A stretch of 64,000 nt of DNA from Wenyingzhuangia sp. 2_MG-2023 (GCF_030548295.1 NZ_JAUOSB010000011.1:52230-116229); one strand, 5' to 3'. Shown: positions 9,301 to 19,538, numbered from the stretch's first letter. The notes: generated by a model from the sequence alone, not told the origin. Program-made: numbers and translations.

Positions 9301-9876
9301 ATGAAAATATATACAAAAACGGGAGATTCAGGGGAAACTTCTTTGTTTGGAGGAAAACGAGTTTCCAAATCGGACTTAAGAATAGATGCTTACGGAACCA
9401 TAGATGAGTTGAATGCTTATGTAGGTTTGCTAAGAGATTCGGTTATGTCTTCTAGACATCAGGATTTTCTTTTAGAAATTCAGAACAATTTATTTGTTGT
9501 TGGAGCTTTTTTGGCAACTCCTCCAGAGAGTCAAATCAAAAAAAATGGAGAAAATAGACTGAAAATTGACAATATCAACGAAGAGACTCTTAAAAAGTTA
9601 GAAGATGAGATAGATGCTTTGGAAGCACAATTGCCAACGATGACACATTTTATTTTGCCAGGAGGACATACAACGGTGTCACATTGTCATATTGCAAGAA
9701 CTATTTGCAGAAGGGCAGAGCGTGTTTGTGTGCAATTGCAAAAAAATGAGTTTGTGAGTGCTGATATTATAGGGTATTTGAACAGACTGTCAGATTACTT
9801 ATTTGTGTTGGCACGAATGTTGACTAAAGAGTTACAGGTGGAAGAAATTAAGTGGATTTCGGCCTCTGAAAAATAA
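9301..9876 (+). CDS. PduO-type cob(I)alamin adenosyltransferase
   Basis: A 191-residue cytoplasmic enzyme that transfers the adenosyl group of ATP to cob(I)alamin, giving coenzyme B12. The family signature is clear. MKIYTKTGDSGETSLFGGKRVSKSD is the N-terminal ATP-binding loop, and YGTIDELNAYVGLLRD and the later FILPGGHTTVSHCHIARTICRRAERV carry the conserved arginines. YLNRLSDYLFVLAR closes the fold. Length is normal for PduO-type enzymes. It is coupled to the upstream methyltransferase-like gene. With the cobalamin riboswitch at 19.4 kb, it suggests the organism imports and adenosylates B12, probably for methylmalonyl-CoA mutase or a B12-dependent reductase outside this window. Confidence 0.93.
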   Translation: MKIYTKTGDSGETSLFGGKRVSKSDLRIDAYGTIDELNAYVGLLRDSVMSSRHQDFLLEIQNNLFVVGAFLATPPESQIKKNGENRLKIDNINEETLKKLEDEIDALEAQLPTMTHFILPGGHTTVSHCHIARTICRRAERVCVQLQKNEFVSADIIGYLNRLSDYLFVLARMLTKELQVEEIKWISASEK

Positions 9877-9900
9877 GTTCTTTAAAAATCAAAAAAACAC

Positions 9901-9930
9901 TTGACTTTTTTAATTAAAAAATTATTTTTG
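9901..9930 (+). promoter_or_regulatory. Canonical flavobacterial promoter for the DUF2795 gene
   Basis: TTG (9901-9903, within TTGACTTTTT) is followed after 19 bp by TATTTTTG (9923-9930). This matches the TTG-N19-TAnnTTTG consensus of Bacteroidota sigma-A promoters. The start codon lies 25 bp further on. Confidence 0.75.
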
Positions 9931-9954
9931 CAGTAATTATAAATTTTATAGAGA

Positions 9955-10176
9955 ATGTATTGGACTTTAGAATTAGCTAACTATTTAGCAGATGCACCTT
10001 GGCCAGCTACAAAGGATGAATTGATAGATTTCGCAATTAGAACTGGAGCTCCATTAGAAGTTGTAGAGAACTTGCAAAGTTTAGAAGATGAGGGGGAGAT
10101 TTATGATGATATCGTAGAGATTTGGCCTGATTATCCTACGGAAGAGGATTACCTTTGGAATGAAGAGGAATATTAG
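9955..10176 (+). CDS. DUF2795 family small acidic protein
   Basis: A 73-residue, strongly acidic cytoplasmic protein (MYWTLELANYLADAPWPATKDELIDFAIRTGAP). The segment from LELANYL to LQSLEDEGEIYDDI matches DUF2795, a small helical fold. The end is rich in Asp, Glu, Tyr and Trp. Its role is unknown, but it is widely conserved just upstream of secA in flavobacteria. It has its own promoter and terminator, so it is probably a separate short transcript. Confidence 0.8.
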   Translation: MYWTLELANYLADAPWPATKDELIDFAIRTGAPLEVVENLQSLEDEGEIYDDIVEIWPDYPTEEDYLWNEEEY

Positions 10177-10196
10177 AAACACATTAGAATTAAATA

Positions 10197-10228
10197 AAAA
10201 AAAAGTCTCACTAGAGGCTTTTTTTTTA
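10197..10228 (+). terminator. Rho-independent terminator
   Basis: A 6-bp stem (AGTCTC 10204-10209 with GAGGCT 10214-10219, one wobble) has a 4-nt loop, an A-run before it and a run of nine or more T after it. It ends the DUF2795 transcript just before secA. Confidence 0.8.
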
Positions 10229-10257
10229 TTTAATTTTGAGATATAAATAAATACAAC

Positions 10258-13200
10258 ATGGGGATATTAGACTCAGTAATTAAAATATTTGTTGGAGACA
10301 AACAACAAAAGGATTTAAAAACACTACAGCCTATTGTAGGGCAAGTAAGAGCATTTGAAGATGCTTTGAAAAAAATAAGCATTGATGAATTAAGAGCTAA
10401 AACCGTTGCGTTTAAGAATCAAATAAAAGAAGCTACTCAGTCTTTTGAAAACGAGATTCTTAGCTTAGAAGAAAAAGCAAAAACGGCAGCTATTGATGAT
10501 AAAGAAGCTATTTATAATGAGATAGATGTTTTGAAAGATCAAGCTTATGAAGCTTCAGAAAAAGTACTGAACAATATTCAAGCAGAGGCTTTTGCAGTCA
10601 TCAAAGAAACCGCTAGACGATTTACCGAAAATAAGGAAATTGAGGTTTTAGCAACAGCTTACGATAGAGAGTTGGCAGGAGAGAAAGAATATGTAGACTT
10701 GGTAGGAGAAGACAAAGCTGTTTGGTACAACTCATGGGATGCCTCTGGTACAGAAGTTACTTGGAACATGATTCACTACGATGTGCAGTTGATTGGTGGA
10801 GCAGTTTTGCATCAAGGAAAGATTGCAGAGATGATGACTGGGGAAGGAAAAACTTTAGTGGCTACGTTGCCTCTTTACTTAAATGCATTAGCAGGAAAAG
10901 GTGTGCATGTAGTAACGGTAAACGATTATTTGGCAAAGCGTGATAGCGCTTGGATGGCTCCTGTATTTCAATTTCATGGCTTGACAATTGATTGTATCGA
11001 TCTTCATCCATCAAATTCAGCAGCTAGAAGAAAAGCATACAATGCAGATATTACTTACGGAACTAACAATGAGTTTGGTTTTGATTATTTGCGTGATAAC
11101 ATGGCTAGTACCATGGAAGATTTGGTACAACGTAAACCAAACTATGCTATTGTAGATGAGGTGGATTCTGTTTTGATTGACGATGCTCGTACTCCGTTGA
11201 TTATTTCAGGACAAGTACAAGATGGAGATAGACATGAGTTTAATGAATTAAAGCCTAAAGTTGCTGATATTGTTCAATTACAAAGCCAATATTTGGTGCA
11301 AGTTTTGGCAAATGCTAAAAAATTAATCAAAGAAGGAGATACCAAAGAAGGAGGTTTTCAATTGTTGAGAGTTCATAGAGGTTTGCCTAAAAATAAAGCA
11401 TTGATCAAATTCTTATCTCAGGAAGGAATTAGACAATTGTTGCAAAAAACGGAAAATCATTACATGGCAGATAACAACAAGGAAATGCCTCAGGTAGACA
11501 ACGAGTTGTATTTTGTGATTGAAGAGAAAAGCAATTCTATTGAATTGACAGAAAAAGGAATTGCAGCCTTGTCTGGAGAAGAAGGAGGAGACTTTTTTGT
11601 GTTGCCAGATATTGGAGTGAAGATTGGGGCAATAGAAAAATCAGAAATTTCTGATGAAGAAAAGGTAGCGCAAAAAGAAGAATTGTACAGAGATTTTAGT
11701 ATCAAGAGTGAAAGAATTCATACGTTGAACCAGTTGTTGAAAGCTTATACTTTGTTTGAAAAAGACGTTGAGTATGTGGTGATGGAAAACAAAGTGAAAA
11801 TTGTGGATGAGCAAACAGGACGTATCATGGATGGTCGTCGTTATTCTGATGGTTTGCACCAAGCGATTGAAGCTAAAGAAAATGTAAAAATTGAAGCAGC
11901 TTCTCAAACCTATGCAACGGTAACTTTACAGAATTACTTTAGAATGTATCGTAAGCTGTCTGGTATGACAGGTACAGCGATTACAGAGGCTGGAGAATTT
12001 TGGCAAATTTATGAACTGGATGTGGTAGAAATTCCAACGAATAGACCAATTGCTAGAGAGGATAAAGAAGATATGATTTACAAAACACAGCGTGAAAAAT
12101 ACAATGCTGTGATTGATGATATTGTGAAGTTGGTAGAAGCAGGAAGACCTGTTTTGGTAGGTACAACTTCTGTTGAAATTTCTGAATTACTAGGAAGAAT
12201 GTTGTCTATCAGAAAAATTAAACACAATGTACTGAATGCAAAATTGCATAAAAAAGAAGCAGATATTGTTGCCGAAGCTGGAAAACCAGGAATAGTAACT
12301 ATTGCAACCAACATGGCTGGTCGTGGTACAGATATTAAGTTGTCTGATCAAGTAAAAGCATCAGGAGGTTTGGCAATTATTGGTACAGAACGTCATGATT
12401 CTCGTCGTGTAGACCGTCAGTTACGTGGTCGTGCAGGTCGTCAGGGAGATGTTGGTTCTTCTCAGTTTTATGTTTCTTTGGAAGATAATTTGATGCGTTT
12501 GTTTGGTTCTGATAGAATTGCAAAAATGATGGATAGAATGGGATTGGAAGAAGGAGAAGTGATTCAACATTCCATGATTACCAAATCTATAGAACGTGCA
12601 CAGAAAAAAGTAGAAGAGAATAACTTTGGAATTCGTAAGCGTTTGTTGGAATATGATGATATTATGAATGCACAACGTGAAGTGGTTTACAAACGTAGAC
12701 GTCACGCATTGGATGGAAAGCGTTTGCAAGTAGATATAGCCAACATGATTTACGATGCTTGTGCTGCTATTGTAGATGATAACAAAGCAACCAATGACTA
12801 TAAGAATTTTGAGTTTGAATTGATAGTGAATACATCTATGAGTTCTCCTTTTACTGAAGAGGAATTCAACACAGCACAACCACAAGAACTTTCAGACAAG
12901 TTGTACGAGGTAGTGATGAAACATTATCAAAATAAAATGGCTAGAAATGCCAATACTGCTTTTCCTATCATTAAAAATGTTTTTGAAAATGAAGGAGACA
13001 AATACGAGCGTATTGTAGTGCCTTTTAGCGATGGTGTAAAAACGCTACGTGTAGTTACAGATTTGAGAAAATCATACGAAACAGAAGGTGCAGAGTTAAT
13101 TTATGACTTTGAAAAGAACATTACATTGGCAATTATAGACGATGAGTGGAAAGATCATTTACGTAAAATGGATGATTTAAAGCAATCGGTACAAAATGCT

Positions 13201-13617
13201 TCTTATGAACAAAAAGATCCGTTGTTGATTTATAAGTTTGAAGCTTTTGAATTGTTTAAAAAGATGTTAGAGAAAGTAAATAAAGAAGTATTGTCTTTCT
13301 TGTTTAAGGGAGAATTGCCAGAAAGCAATCAAGAAATTTCTGAAGCGAAAACAACACAACACAAACCTCAAAACATTCAAGCTTCTAAGCAAGAAGTGTT
13401 GAATTCATCAGAAGATGCAAATAGACGAGCTATTGAAAACTCTCAACCACAACAGCAACCTATACAGGAAACTATTGTAAGAGAACAACCAAAAATTGGT
13501 AGAAACGATAAAGTAACAATTCAGAACGTGCAAACGGGAGAAAAAAAGGAAACAAAGTTCAAACAAGCCATTCCTTTGTTAGAATCTGGTCAATGGGTAT
13601 TGACAGGTTTGGCATAA
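10258..13617 (+). CDS. secA: Protein translocase ATPase SecA
   Basis: The motor of the general secretion pathway, 1,119 residues. Bacteroidota SecA is usually longer than the roughly 900-residue E. coli protein. The Walker A region reads MTGEGKTLVATLPLYLNAL, preceded by the Q-motif area. The DEAD box is DEVDSVLIDDARTPLIISG. YGTNNEFGFDYLRDNM is the highly conserved SecA signature. The second helicase domain has TNMAGRGTDIKL and RRVDRQLRGRAGRQGD. A lineage-specific insertion lies between the DEAD box and the preprotein-crosslinking region (about 330-480). The C-terminus lacks the zinc-binding cysteine cluster and instead ends in a basic linker plus GRNDKVTIQNVQTGEKKETKFKQ. A strong terminator follows. 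Confidence 0.98.
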   Translation: MGILDSVIKIFVGDKQQKDLKTLQPIVGQVRAFEDALKKISIDELRAKTVAFKNQIKEATQSFENEILSLEEKAKTAAIDDKEAIYNEIDVLKDQAYEASEKVLNNIQAEAFAVIKETARRFTENKEIEVLATAYDRELAGEKEYVDLVGEDKAVWYNSWDASGTEVTWNMIHYDVQLIGGAVLHQGKIAEMMTGEGKTLVATLPLYLNALAGKGVHVVTVNDYLAKRDSAWMAPVFQFHGLTIDCIDLHPSNSAARRKAYNADITYGTNNEFGFDYLRDNMASTMEDLVQRKPNYAIVDEVDSVLIDDARTPLIISGQVQDGDRHEFNELKPKVADIVQLQSQYLVQVLANAKKLIKEGDTKEGGFQLLRVHRGLPKNKALIKFLSQEGIRQLLQKTENHYMADNNKEMPQVDNELYFVIEEKSNSIELTEKGIAALSGEEGGDFFVLPDIGVKIGAIEKSEISDEEKVAQKEELYRDFSIKSERIHTLNQLLKAYTLFEKDVEYVVMENKVKIVDEQTGRIMDGRRYSDGLHQAIEAKENVKIEAASQTYATVTLQNYFRMYRKLSGMTGTAITEAGEFWQIYELDVVEIPTNRPIAREDKEDMIYKTQREKYNAVIDDIVKLVEAGRPVLVGTTSVEISELLGRMLSIRKIKHNVLNAKLHKKEADIVAEAGKPGIVTIATNMAGRGTDIKLSDQVKASGGLAIIGTERHDSRRVDRQLRGRAGRQGDVGSSQFYVSLEDNLMRLFGSDRIAKMMDRMGLEEGEVIQHSMITKSIERAQKKVEENNFGIRKRLLEYDDIMNAQREVVYKRRRHALDGKRLQVDIANMIYDACAAIVDDNKATNDYKNFEFELIVNTSMSSPFTEEEFNTAQPQELSDKLYEVVMKHYQNKMARNANTAFPIIKNVFENEGDKYERIVVPFSDGVKTLRVVTDLRKSYETEGAELIYDFEKNITLAIIDDEWKDHLRKMDDLKQSVQNASYEQKDPLLIYKFEAFELFKKMLEKVNKEVLSFLFKGELPESNQEISEAKTTQHKPQNIQASKQEVLNSSEDANRRAIENSQPQQQPIQETIVREQPKIGRNDKVTIQNVQTGEKKETKFKQAIPLLESGQWVLTGLA

Positions 13618-13639
13618 AGTAGAATTTAAGTCAAAAATA

Positions 13640-13672
13640 AAAAAGCCAGCTAGTTTAGCTGGCTTTTTTATT
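13640..13672 (+). terminator. Rho-independent terminator of secA
   Basis: A stem AAAAAGCCAGCTA with loop GTT and its full complement runs into T-residues, starting 23 bp after the secA stop. Confidence 0.92.
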
Positions 13673-13843
13673 TTTGTAAAAACAGTACTTACTATTTAAA
13701 TCAAAGTAAAAACCTGGATAGTTGCTCAATAATAAGTGAATAATCATAAAAAAATGATCTTTTATTAGATACAACTTTTAAGAAAAATCTATGATAAATT
13801 TTAAAATAAATCATTTTTTAGAATAAAATAGTTACTAGTATAA

Positions 13844-13900
13844 AACTTTTTAAAAAGTTACGGGTCTAAGGTACATAAGCATCAAAGTTTAAACTTTGAT
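13844..13900. promoter_or_regulatory. Two perfect palindromes in the leader of a sigma-factor gene
   Basis: A 16-bp perfect palindrome (AACTTTTTAAAAAGTT, 13844-13859) and a 20-bp perfect palindrome (ATCAAAGTTTAAACTTTGAT, 13881-13900) lie between the secA terminator and the TTG start of the sigma factor at 13920. The second ends 19 bp before that codon, so it could be an operator or an mRNA hairpin near the ribosome-binding site. The rest of the 302-bp gap (13618-13919) is AT-rich, with no coding signal seen. Confidence 0.55.
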
Positions 13901-13919
13901 ATATTAAAATCAACATTTT

Positions 13920-14474
13920 TTGAAAGACGAAAAAGATTTTATCCAACAACTACTAAGCCCAAAACACAAAGAAAAAGCTTTTGTTCGTTTAGTAGACTTG
14001 TATCAAGAGCGTTTGTATTGGCATATACGCAAATTGGTGGTGAGTCATGAAAACGCAAATGACGTGCTTCAAAATACGTTTGTGAGGGTTTATAAAAGTT
14101 TATTCAGCTTTAAGCAACAAAGTTCTTTACATACCTGGATGTATCGAATAGCTTATAATGAGTCGTTACGATTGCTGGAAAAAAATAAAAATAGAAATGC
14201 TATTTCTTTAGAAGATGTTCAAGAAAAACATTTAGAGAGTTTATTTGATAGTGACTATTTAGATGGAAGTGAAATTCAAATCAAACTTAAAAAGGCATTG
14301 TCAATGCTGTCAGAGAAGCAGCGAATCGTTTTTCAGATGAAATATTACGACGATTTAAAATTTAGAGAAATTTCAGATATTTTAGATATCAAAGAAAATT
14401 CAGTAAAAACGTGTTATTACGGTGCAGTAAAACACATAGAAAAGAAAATGTTGGAAGTAGAAATTATACGTTAA
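13920..14474 (+). CDS. ECF RNA polymerase sigma factor (TTG start)
   Basis: A 184-residue sigma-70 family factor. The only start giving a full region 2 is TTG at 13920 (KDEKDFIQQLLSP). Region 2 spans about 20-90, with the core-binding helix LYWHIRKLVVSHENANDVLQNTFVRVYKSLFSF and then LHTWMYRIAYNESLRLLEK. Region 4 has LSEKQRIVFQMKYYDDLKFREISDILDIKENSVKTCYYGAVKHIEKK. The sequence resembles the RpoE-like group of flavobacteria. It is followed after 14 bp by a small membrane protein that probably acts as its anti-sigma factor, and then by a Spy-like periplasmic protein, so an envelope-stress role is likely. Confidence 0.88.
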   Translation: MKDEKDFIQQLLSPKHKEKAFVRLVDLYQERLYWHIRKLVVSHENANDVLQNTFVRVYKSLFSFKQQSSLHTWMYRIAYNESLRLLEKNKNRNAISLEDVQEKHLESLFDSDYLDGSEIQIKLKKALSMLSEKQRIVFQMKYYDDLKFREISDILDIKENSVKTCYYGAVKHIEKKMLEVEIIR

Positions 14475-14488
14475 GAAAATTAGACATT

Positions 14489-14851
14489 ATGGATTTTAAA
14501 ACAACACATAATGCTTCCGAATTAAAAAGGTTGCATCAAAAAGAATTAGGAATGGATGTTCCTGAAGGGTATTTTTCATCTTCAAAAAAAGATATTTTGT
14601 CAAAGACAATCTATCAAAGTAAAAGAACTAGAGTCATAAAATGGATGGGAGCATCTATGAGTGTAGCTGCGGCAATTGTCATTTTTGTGTTTTTAAAAAC
14701 TGGAACTAACAAGGTATCAGATGAAAATCAGATTTTGAATGAATTTGATAATGATGTTTTAATTTCGTCTCTTTTTGTGAGTAATAAAAAGGTAGATACA
14801 CTTACGGATGTATATATGTTAGAGGGGTTGATAGATGAAAATGATTTTTAA
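14489..14851 (+). CDS. Small single-pass membrane protein, probable anti-sigma factor
   Basis: A 120-residue protein starting at the ATG at 14489 (MDFKTTHNASELKRLHQKELGMDVPEGYF). The N-terminal 50 residues are predicted cytoplasmic and include GMDVPEGYFSSSKKDILSK, a pattern common in flavobacterial proteins encoded just behind ECF sigma factors. One membrane helix follows (WMGASMSVAAAIVIFVFL, about 52-70), then an acidic periplasmic tail ending EGLIDENDF. No zinc-binding HXXXCXXC motif is present. The anti-sigma role is inferred from position and topology only. Confidence 0.6.
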   Translation: MDFKTTHNASELKRLHQKELGMDVPEGYFSSSKKDILSKTIYQSKRTRVIKWMGASMSVAAAIVIFVFLKTGTNKVSDENQILNEFDNDVLISSLFVSNKKVDTLTDVYMLEGLIDENDF

Positions 14852-14942
14852 CTTTAAAAATTACATACCAAAAAACTTATTAGATTTTGGGGTTCTAATA
14901 ATAAAAGAAGAACTAAGGCTAATTTGATAAAAATAGAAATAC

Positions 14943-15428
14943 ATGAAAAGTTTTATAAAAACAATTGTTGTCGTTTTAGGTTTGTTGGTTAATGTGATTC
15001 AGTTACATGCTCAAAATATAGAAAGCGTAGAAGATGTTAAACAAAGTATATTAACAGATGCTCAAAGAAAGATGATTCAAGCCCAACGAGAAGAAGTAAG
15101 AGAAAGTAAAGAAATTTTTAAAAAAACATTTACCAAAGAACAGCTAAACATTATAAAAAATAGGGAGCTGACCAGAAAAGAACGACGAGATGCTTTGGTA
15201 GCTAGTTTTACAGATGCTCAAAAGAAAATATTGAGAGACAATGCTAAAAGTATTAAAAAAGCTAAAGATGTTTTTAGAGCAACGGTTACTGAAGAACAGA
15301 AAAAATTGATGAAGGAAAAAATGAAAGCGATTCATAAAGGAGGTAGAGGAGGTCCTCAAAAAAGAGGAGAATTGCTTCACGAAATTTTAAAAGAAAAAAG
15401 AGATGCAGAAATGATGAATGTTGAGTAA
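14943..15428 (+). CDS. Exported Spy/CpxP-like helical protein with an internal repeat
   Basis: A 161-residue protein with a signal peptide (FIKTIVVVLGLLVNVIQLHAQ). The mature part is highly charged and helical and contains two related copies of about 36 residues. The first runs from LTDAQRKMIQAQREEV to FTKEQLNIIK (about 38-72), the second from FTDAQKKILRDNAKSI to VTEEQKKLMKEK (about 93-128). The T-x-x-Q-(K/R)-K spacing resembles the LTxxQ motifs of Spy and CpxP, periplasmic chaperones and stress sensors. It is probably a target of, or a partner in, the sigma-factor operon just upstream. Confidence 0.6.
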   Translation: MKSFIKTIVVVLGLLVNVIQLHAQNIESVEDVKQSILTDAQRKMIQAQREEVRESKEIFKKTFTKEQLNIIKNRELTRKERRDALVASFTDAQKKILRDNAKSIKKAKDVFRATVTEEQKKLMKEKMKAIHKGGRGGPQKRGELLHEILKEKRDAEMMNVE

Positions 15429-15471
15429 AATAATTTCTATGGATACATAGAAGTTGTTGATGTTGATAAAC

Positions 15472-15506
15472 AAAAAGGTTGTCTAAAAAGGCAACCTTTT
15501 TTCTTT
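15472..15506 (+). terminator. Rho-independent terminator after the Spy-like gene
   Basis: AAAAGGTTG (15473-15481) pairs with CAACCTTTT (15492-15500) and is followed by a T-rich tract. The gene on the opposite strand ends 29 bp further on, so the hairpin may serve both directions. Confidence 0.75.
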
Positions 15507-15534
15507 CTTGTTGTTTAAAAAATAGAAAGCTTAC

Positions 15535-15777
15535 TTATAGTTTATGGAAAGCTTTGTATTCCAACCATTCTAAATACAATTTTTCGGTTTTGGTTCTTGC
15601 CCAAGCTGTTGTCCTTAAAAATTTTAAACTACTTTTATATGTTGGGTTGTTTCCAAAACATTTGATTCCCGTTTCTTTTTCCATTTCTTCCCAACCCAAA
15701 TTCTCAATAAGTTCTGTTAGGATGTCTGCAAGTTTGATACCATGAAGAGGATTGTTGAGTTGTGGGTTTTGAGACAT
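15535..15777 (-). CDS. VF530 family (DUF2132) small protein
   Basis: About 80 residues from the ATG whose first base is at 15777 (MSQNPQLNNPLHGIKLADIL); an in-frame ATG 24 bp upstream would add eight residues. The sequence matches the VF530/DUF2132 family along its whole length: NPLHGIKLADILTELIENLGWEEM, then IKCFGNNPTYKSSLKFLRTTAWARTKTE. A family member from Vibrio fischeri has a known structure and has been suggested to bind DNA; the role is not established. It is a monocistronic gene convergent with the Spy-like gene. Confidence 0.85.
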   Translation of the reverse strand: MSQNPQLNNPLHGIKLADILTELIENLGWEEMEKETGIKCFGNNPTYKSSLKFLRTTAWARTKTEKLYLEWLEYKAFHKL

Positions 15778-15866
15778 AAGTAGATGATTTTTAGAATGCA
15801 AAAATGGAACTTTTTTTAAAAATAGCGTATAACAAGAAGAAATTATTTAAGTACAGACAAAAGGAT

Positions 15867-16535
15867 TTAAAAATGTAAGAACTTTCCAATGTTAAAGTGT
15901 TCTTTGGAGAGAACTCCTTTTAAAACCATAACGGTACCAAATAAGATTAAAACAATCCCCATTATTTTTTTGATAACCAAAATATTTTTAGAGGTTAGTT
16001 TGCTTTTTAATTGTTTGGCCAATATAATTTTAACCACATCTGTGACAAAATAACTACTTACAATGGTTGCAAAATACCAAAATATTTGTGTGGGATTCAT
16101 CTCTAAAGTTGGAATCACCACCACAATCAATCCTAGCCAAAAAGCCAATACACCTACATTGATACAATTTAGAAAAAACCCGTGTAGAATTAATCTGAAA
16201 TAATTGTTCTTTTCAGGAATGGTTATAGAAGTCTTTTCTAAATCATTTTTTTTATTTTGGGTAAATACCGTAACCAATCCATAAAGAATTAAAATAATTC
16301 CTCCTAAAAGAAACAGTCTAGGATCGTCTTTAATTTTTTCTAGGATAGGTCTACTTCCATAATAAGAAATTAAAATAAAAGTGATGTCTCCTAAAATGAC
16401 GCCTGTATTAAAAGCCAAAGCAACTTTAGCTCCTCTAAGAATGCTTGTTTGTAGCAACATAAAAAAAACAGGTCCAATCATAAAAGAAAGAAAGATCCCT
16501 AGAAAAATGGCGTTTTTAAGCTCGTAAAAGTTCAT
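15867..16535 (-). CDS. LysE-family amino-acid/metabolite exporter
   Basis: A 222-residue inner-membrane protein with about six membrane helices. The N-terminus (FLGIFLSFMIGPVFFMLLQTSILRGAKVALAFNTGVILGD) has the family pattern of a Gly-Pro in helix 1 followed by a conserved G-x-x-x-G-D element. LysE/RhtB proteins export amino acids or related solutes by proton antiport; the substrate here is unknown. It is divergent from the ABC-F gene and shares that 60-bp intergenic region. On its strand, TATCTTTA lies about 10 bp before the start and could be a -7 element. Confidence 0.8.
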   Translation of the reverse strand: MNFYELKNAIFLGIFLSFMIGPVFFMLLQTSILRGAKVALAFNTGVILGDITFILISYYGSRPILEKIKDDPRLFLLGGIILILYGLVTVFTQNKKNDLEKTSITIPEKNNYFRLILHGFFLNCINVGVLAFWLGLIVVVIPTLEMNPTQIFWYFATIVSSYFVTDVVKIILAKQLKSKLTSKNILVIKKIMGIVLILFGTVMVLKGVLSKEHFNIGKFLHF

Positions 16536-16592
16536 AACATAAAGATATAATTTGTTGGCAAAGCAAAGTGGAAACTATAAGCTTTTTCATAA

Positions 16593-18251
<1,659 letters not shown>

Positions 18252-18272
18252 AAATTAGTTTGTTATAACATA

Positions 18273-18307
18273 AAAAAGGCGAATCCTACTTTAGGATTCG
18301 CCTTTTT
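18273..18307. terminator. Bidirectional terminator
   Basis: A 16-bp perfect stem (AAAAAGGCGAATCCTA) with a 3-nt loop has A-runs and T-runs on both sides. It lies between the converging ABC-F gene and the riboswitch-controlled lipoprotein gene and can stop both. Confidence 0.93.
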
Positions 18308-18326
18308 AAGTTAAAAAATTTGTTGA

Positions 18327-19226
18327 TTATTCTACAACATCAACAATGGATAGGTCTTCGGCTCCTTTTATTTCCGTAGACAATTCTCCTAAAAATCCTA
18401 AATTTAATTGTGCTCCTGTATAAACCTTGATAAAATCGACTCCTTCTAAACTAACAGGATTCATGTCTGTATCTACTGCCCAATCAATATCAAAAGCATT
18501 TCCGTTTCCGTTTGCACTGTAATCAGCATCGTAATTGTCAACATACCCCCATTCTAAAGGTTCAGTAGATGTAAAACCAGAAGTATTTACAGTAGGGAAA
18601 ACTCGAGTACCTGTATAAGTTACTTCATCTTGTTCTTCTATAAAAAGAGGATATTTATTAGTTGTTCCTGCTGCTATGCTTCCAGAATTTCCATTGTTAT
18701 CTGTCCAAGTAACAGCTTCGGTATCGCTTTTAGGATTGGTATACGTGGTAGTGTATTGGTGTAGTGTTGCTGTTTTTGTATGTGCACTTCCTGCAATCTC
18801 GTACCAAGTATCGTCTGCCAATCCGTTTCCGTTTTCATCAAAAGAAACTTGCACAATTCCAGGCTCTGAAAACGATGAAAAAGCATTTCCGTAAATGATA
18901 AAGTCTTTGTCATTTTCTCTGTTGTAAATAGTGTGGTCAAAAGTAAAAATAATAGAACCTCCCCAAGCACCTAAAGAAACAAGAGCAGTTTTGTTTCCTA
19001 CAATTTTTTCAGCAGATGCAACATCACCTAAATTTTTATTGGTGTATTGTCCTGGTCCTGGTCTGTAAGATAAAATTTTGGAAATGTACTTGTTACTTTC
19101 TGTAGTAATCGGTCGTGCATACTCTTCAAAAACATCTATAGGTTCAATGTTTTCGTCTTTTTCACAAGCTGTGAAGGTAAAAAGAGACAGTCCTAAAATG
19201 GCTGCCAATACATGTTTGTTTTTCAT
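18327..19226 (-). CDS. Cobalamin-riboswitch-controlled surface lipoprotein
   Basis: A 299-residue lipoprotein with a signal ending at the Cys of FTACEKDENIEP (about residue 21). The mature part is beta-rich. It has GNKTALVSLGAWGGSIIFTFDHTIYN, FIIYGNAFSSFSEPGIVQVSFDENGNGLADDTWYEIAGS and a late YSANGNGNAFDIDWAVD. The D-x-N-x-N/D-G loops may bind calcium. Such proteins recur in Bacteroidota next to cobalamin transport genes and are called cell-surface or PKD-type proteins. The riboswitch about 130 bp upstream makes a role in surface capture of B12 or a cobamide likely, comparable to the BtuG/BtuH lipoproteins of Bacteroides. I do not see a BtuG-type beta-propeller. No BtuB receptor is beside it. 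Confidence 0.7.
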   Translation of the reverse strand: MKNKHVLAAILGLSLFTFTACEKDENIEPIDVFEEYARPITTESNKYISKILSYRPGPGQYTNKNLGDVASAEKIVGNKTALVSLGAWGGSIIFTFDHTIYNRENDKDFIIYGNAFSSFSEPGIVQVSFDENGNGLADDTWYEIAGSAHTKTATLHQYTTTYTNPKSDTEAVTWTDNNGNSGSIAAGTTNKYPLFIEEQDEVTYTGTRVFPTVNTSGFTSTEPLEWGYVDNYDADYSANGNGNAFDIDWAVDTDMNPVSLEGVDFIKVYTGAQLNLGFLGELSTEIKGAEDLSIVDVVE

Positions 19227-19349
19227 TTGTTTGTATTTAAAATAGTTGATAATTCACATTATTTTAAAAACAAAACACCAAGGAATAATAGGATAAATCC
19301 AATAAAATTTACCCAAAGCTATAACTCCCGAAAGCTTTGTTTTTGTAAT

Positions 19350-19500
19350 TATTGGCAGGTATTCTGACTCGTTTCATTTGTTTAACCCTTCCCATCTATA
19401 AATAGACAGTGGTCTTGTTAAAAAACGGTTTCTGTGAATTACAGAGAAACTTACAGCAGCGGGAACTGTTCAGGATTTACACCTGATTCCCTTTTAATTG
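19350..19500 (-). promoter_or_regulatory. Cobalamin (adenosylcobalamin-class) riboswitch
   Basis: Read on the minus strand, the conserved core is easily seen. It starts with GGGAATCAGGTGTAAATCC near 19491, then CCCGCTGCTGTAA, the B12-box region (19453-19491). The 3' closing element GAGTCAGAATACCTGCC ends near 19354. These match the cobalamin riboswitch consensus (GGGAA..GGTG.AAATCC, CCCGC.ACTGTAA, GTCAGGA.ACCTGCC) with small deviations. Downstream, AAAGCT/AGCTTT around 19317-19340 may form part of the expression platform. The remainder of the 364-bp gap (19227-19590) is the promoter side and the leader. Confidence 0.93.
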
Positions 19501-19538
19501 TTATTTCTAGTATAGAAATAGCAAACCAAAAATCGGTT

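Noticed and set aside
12421..12885. A 154-residue open frame on the minus strand inside secA
   Set aside because: It is fully antisense to conserved SecA helicase motifs, is rich in Cys, His and Phe as antisense frames are, and shows no family features.
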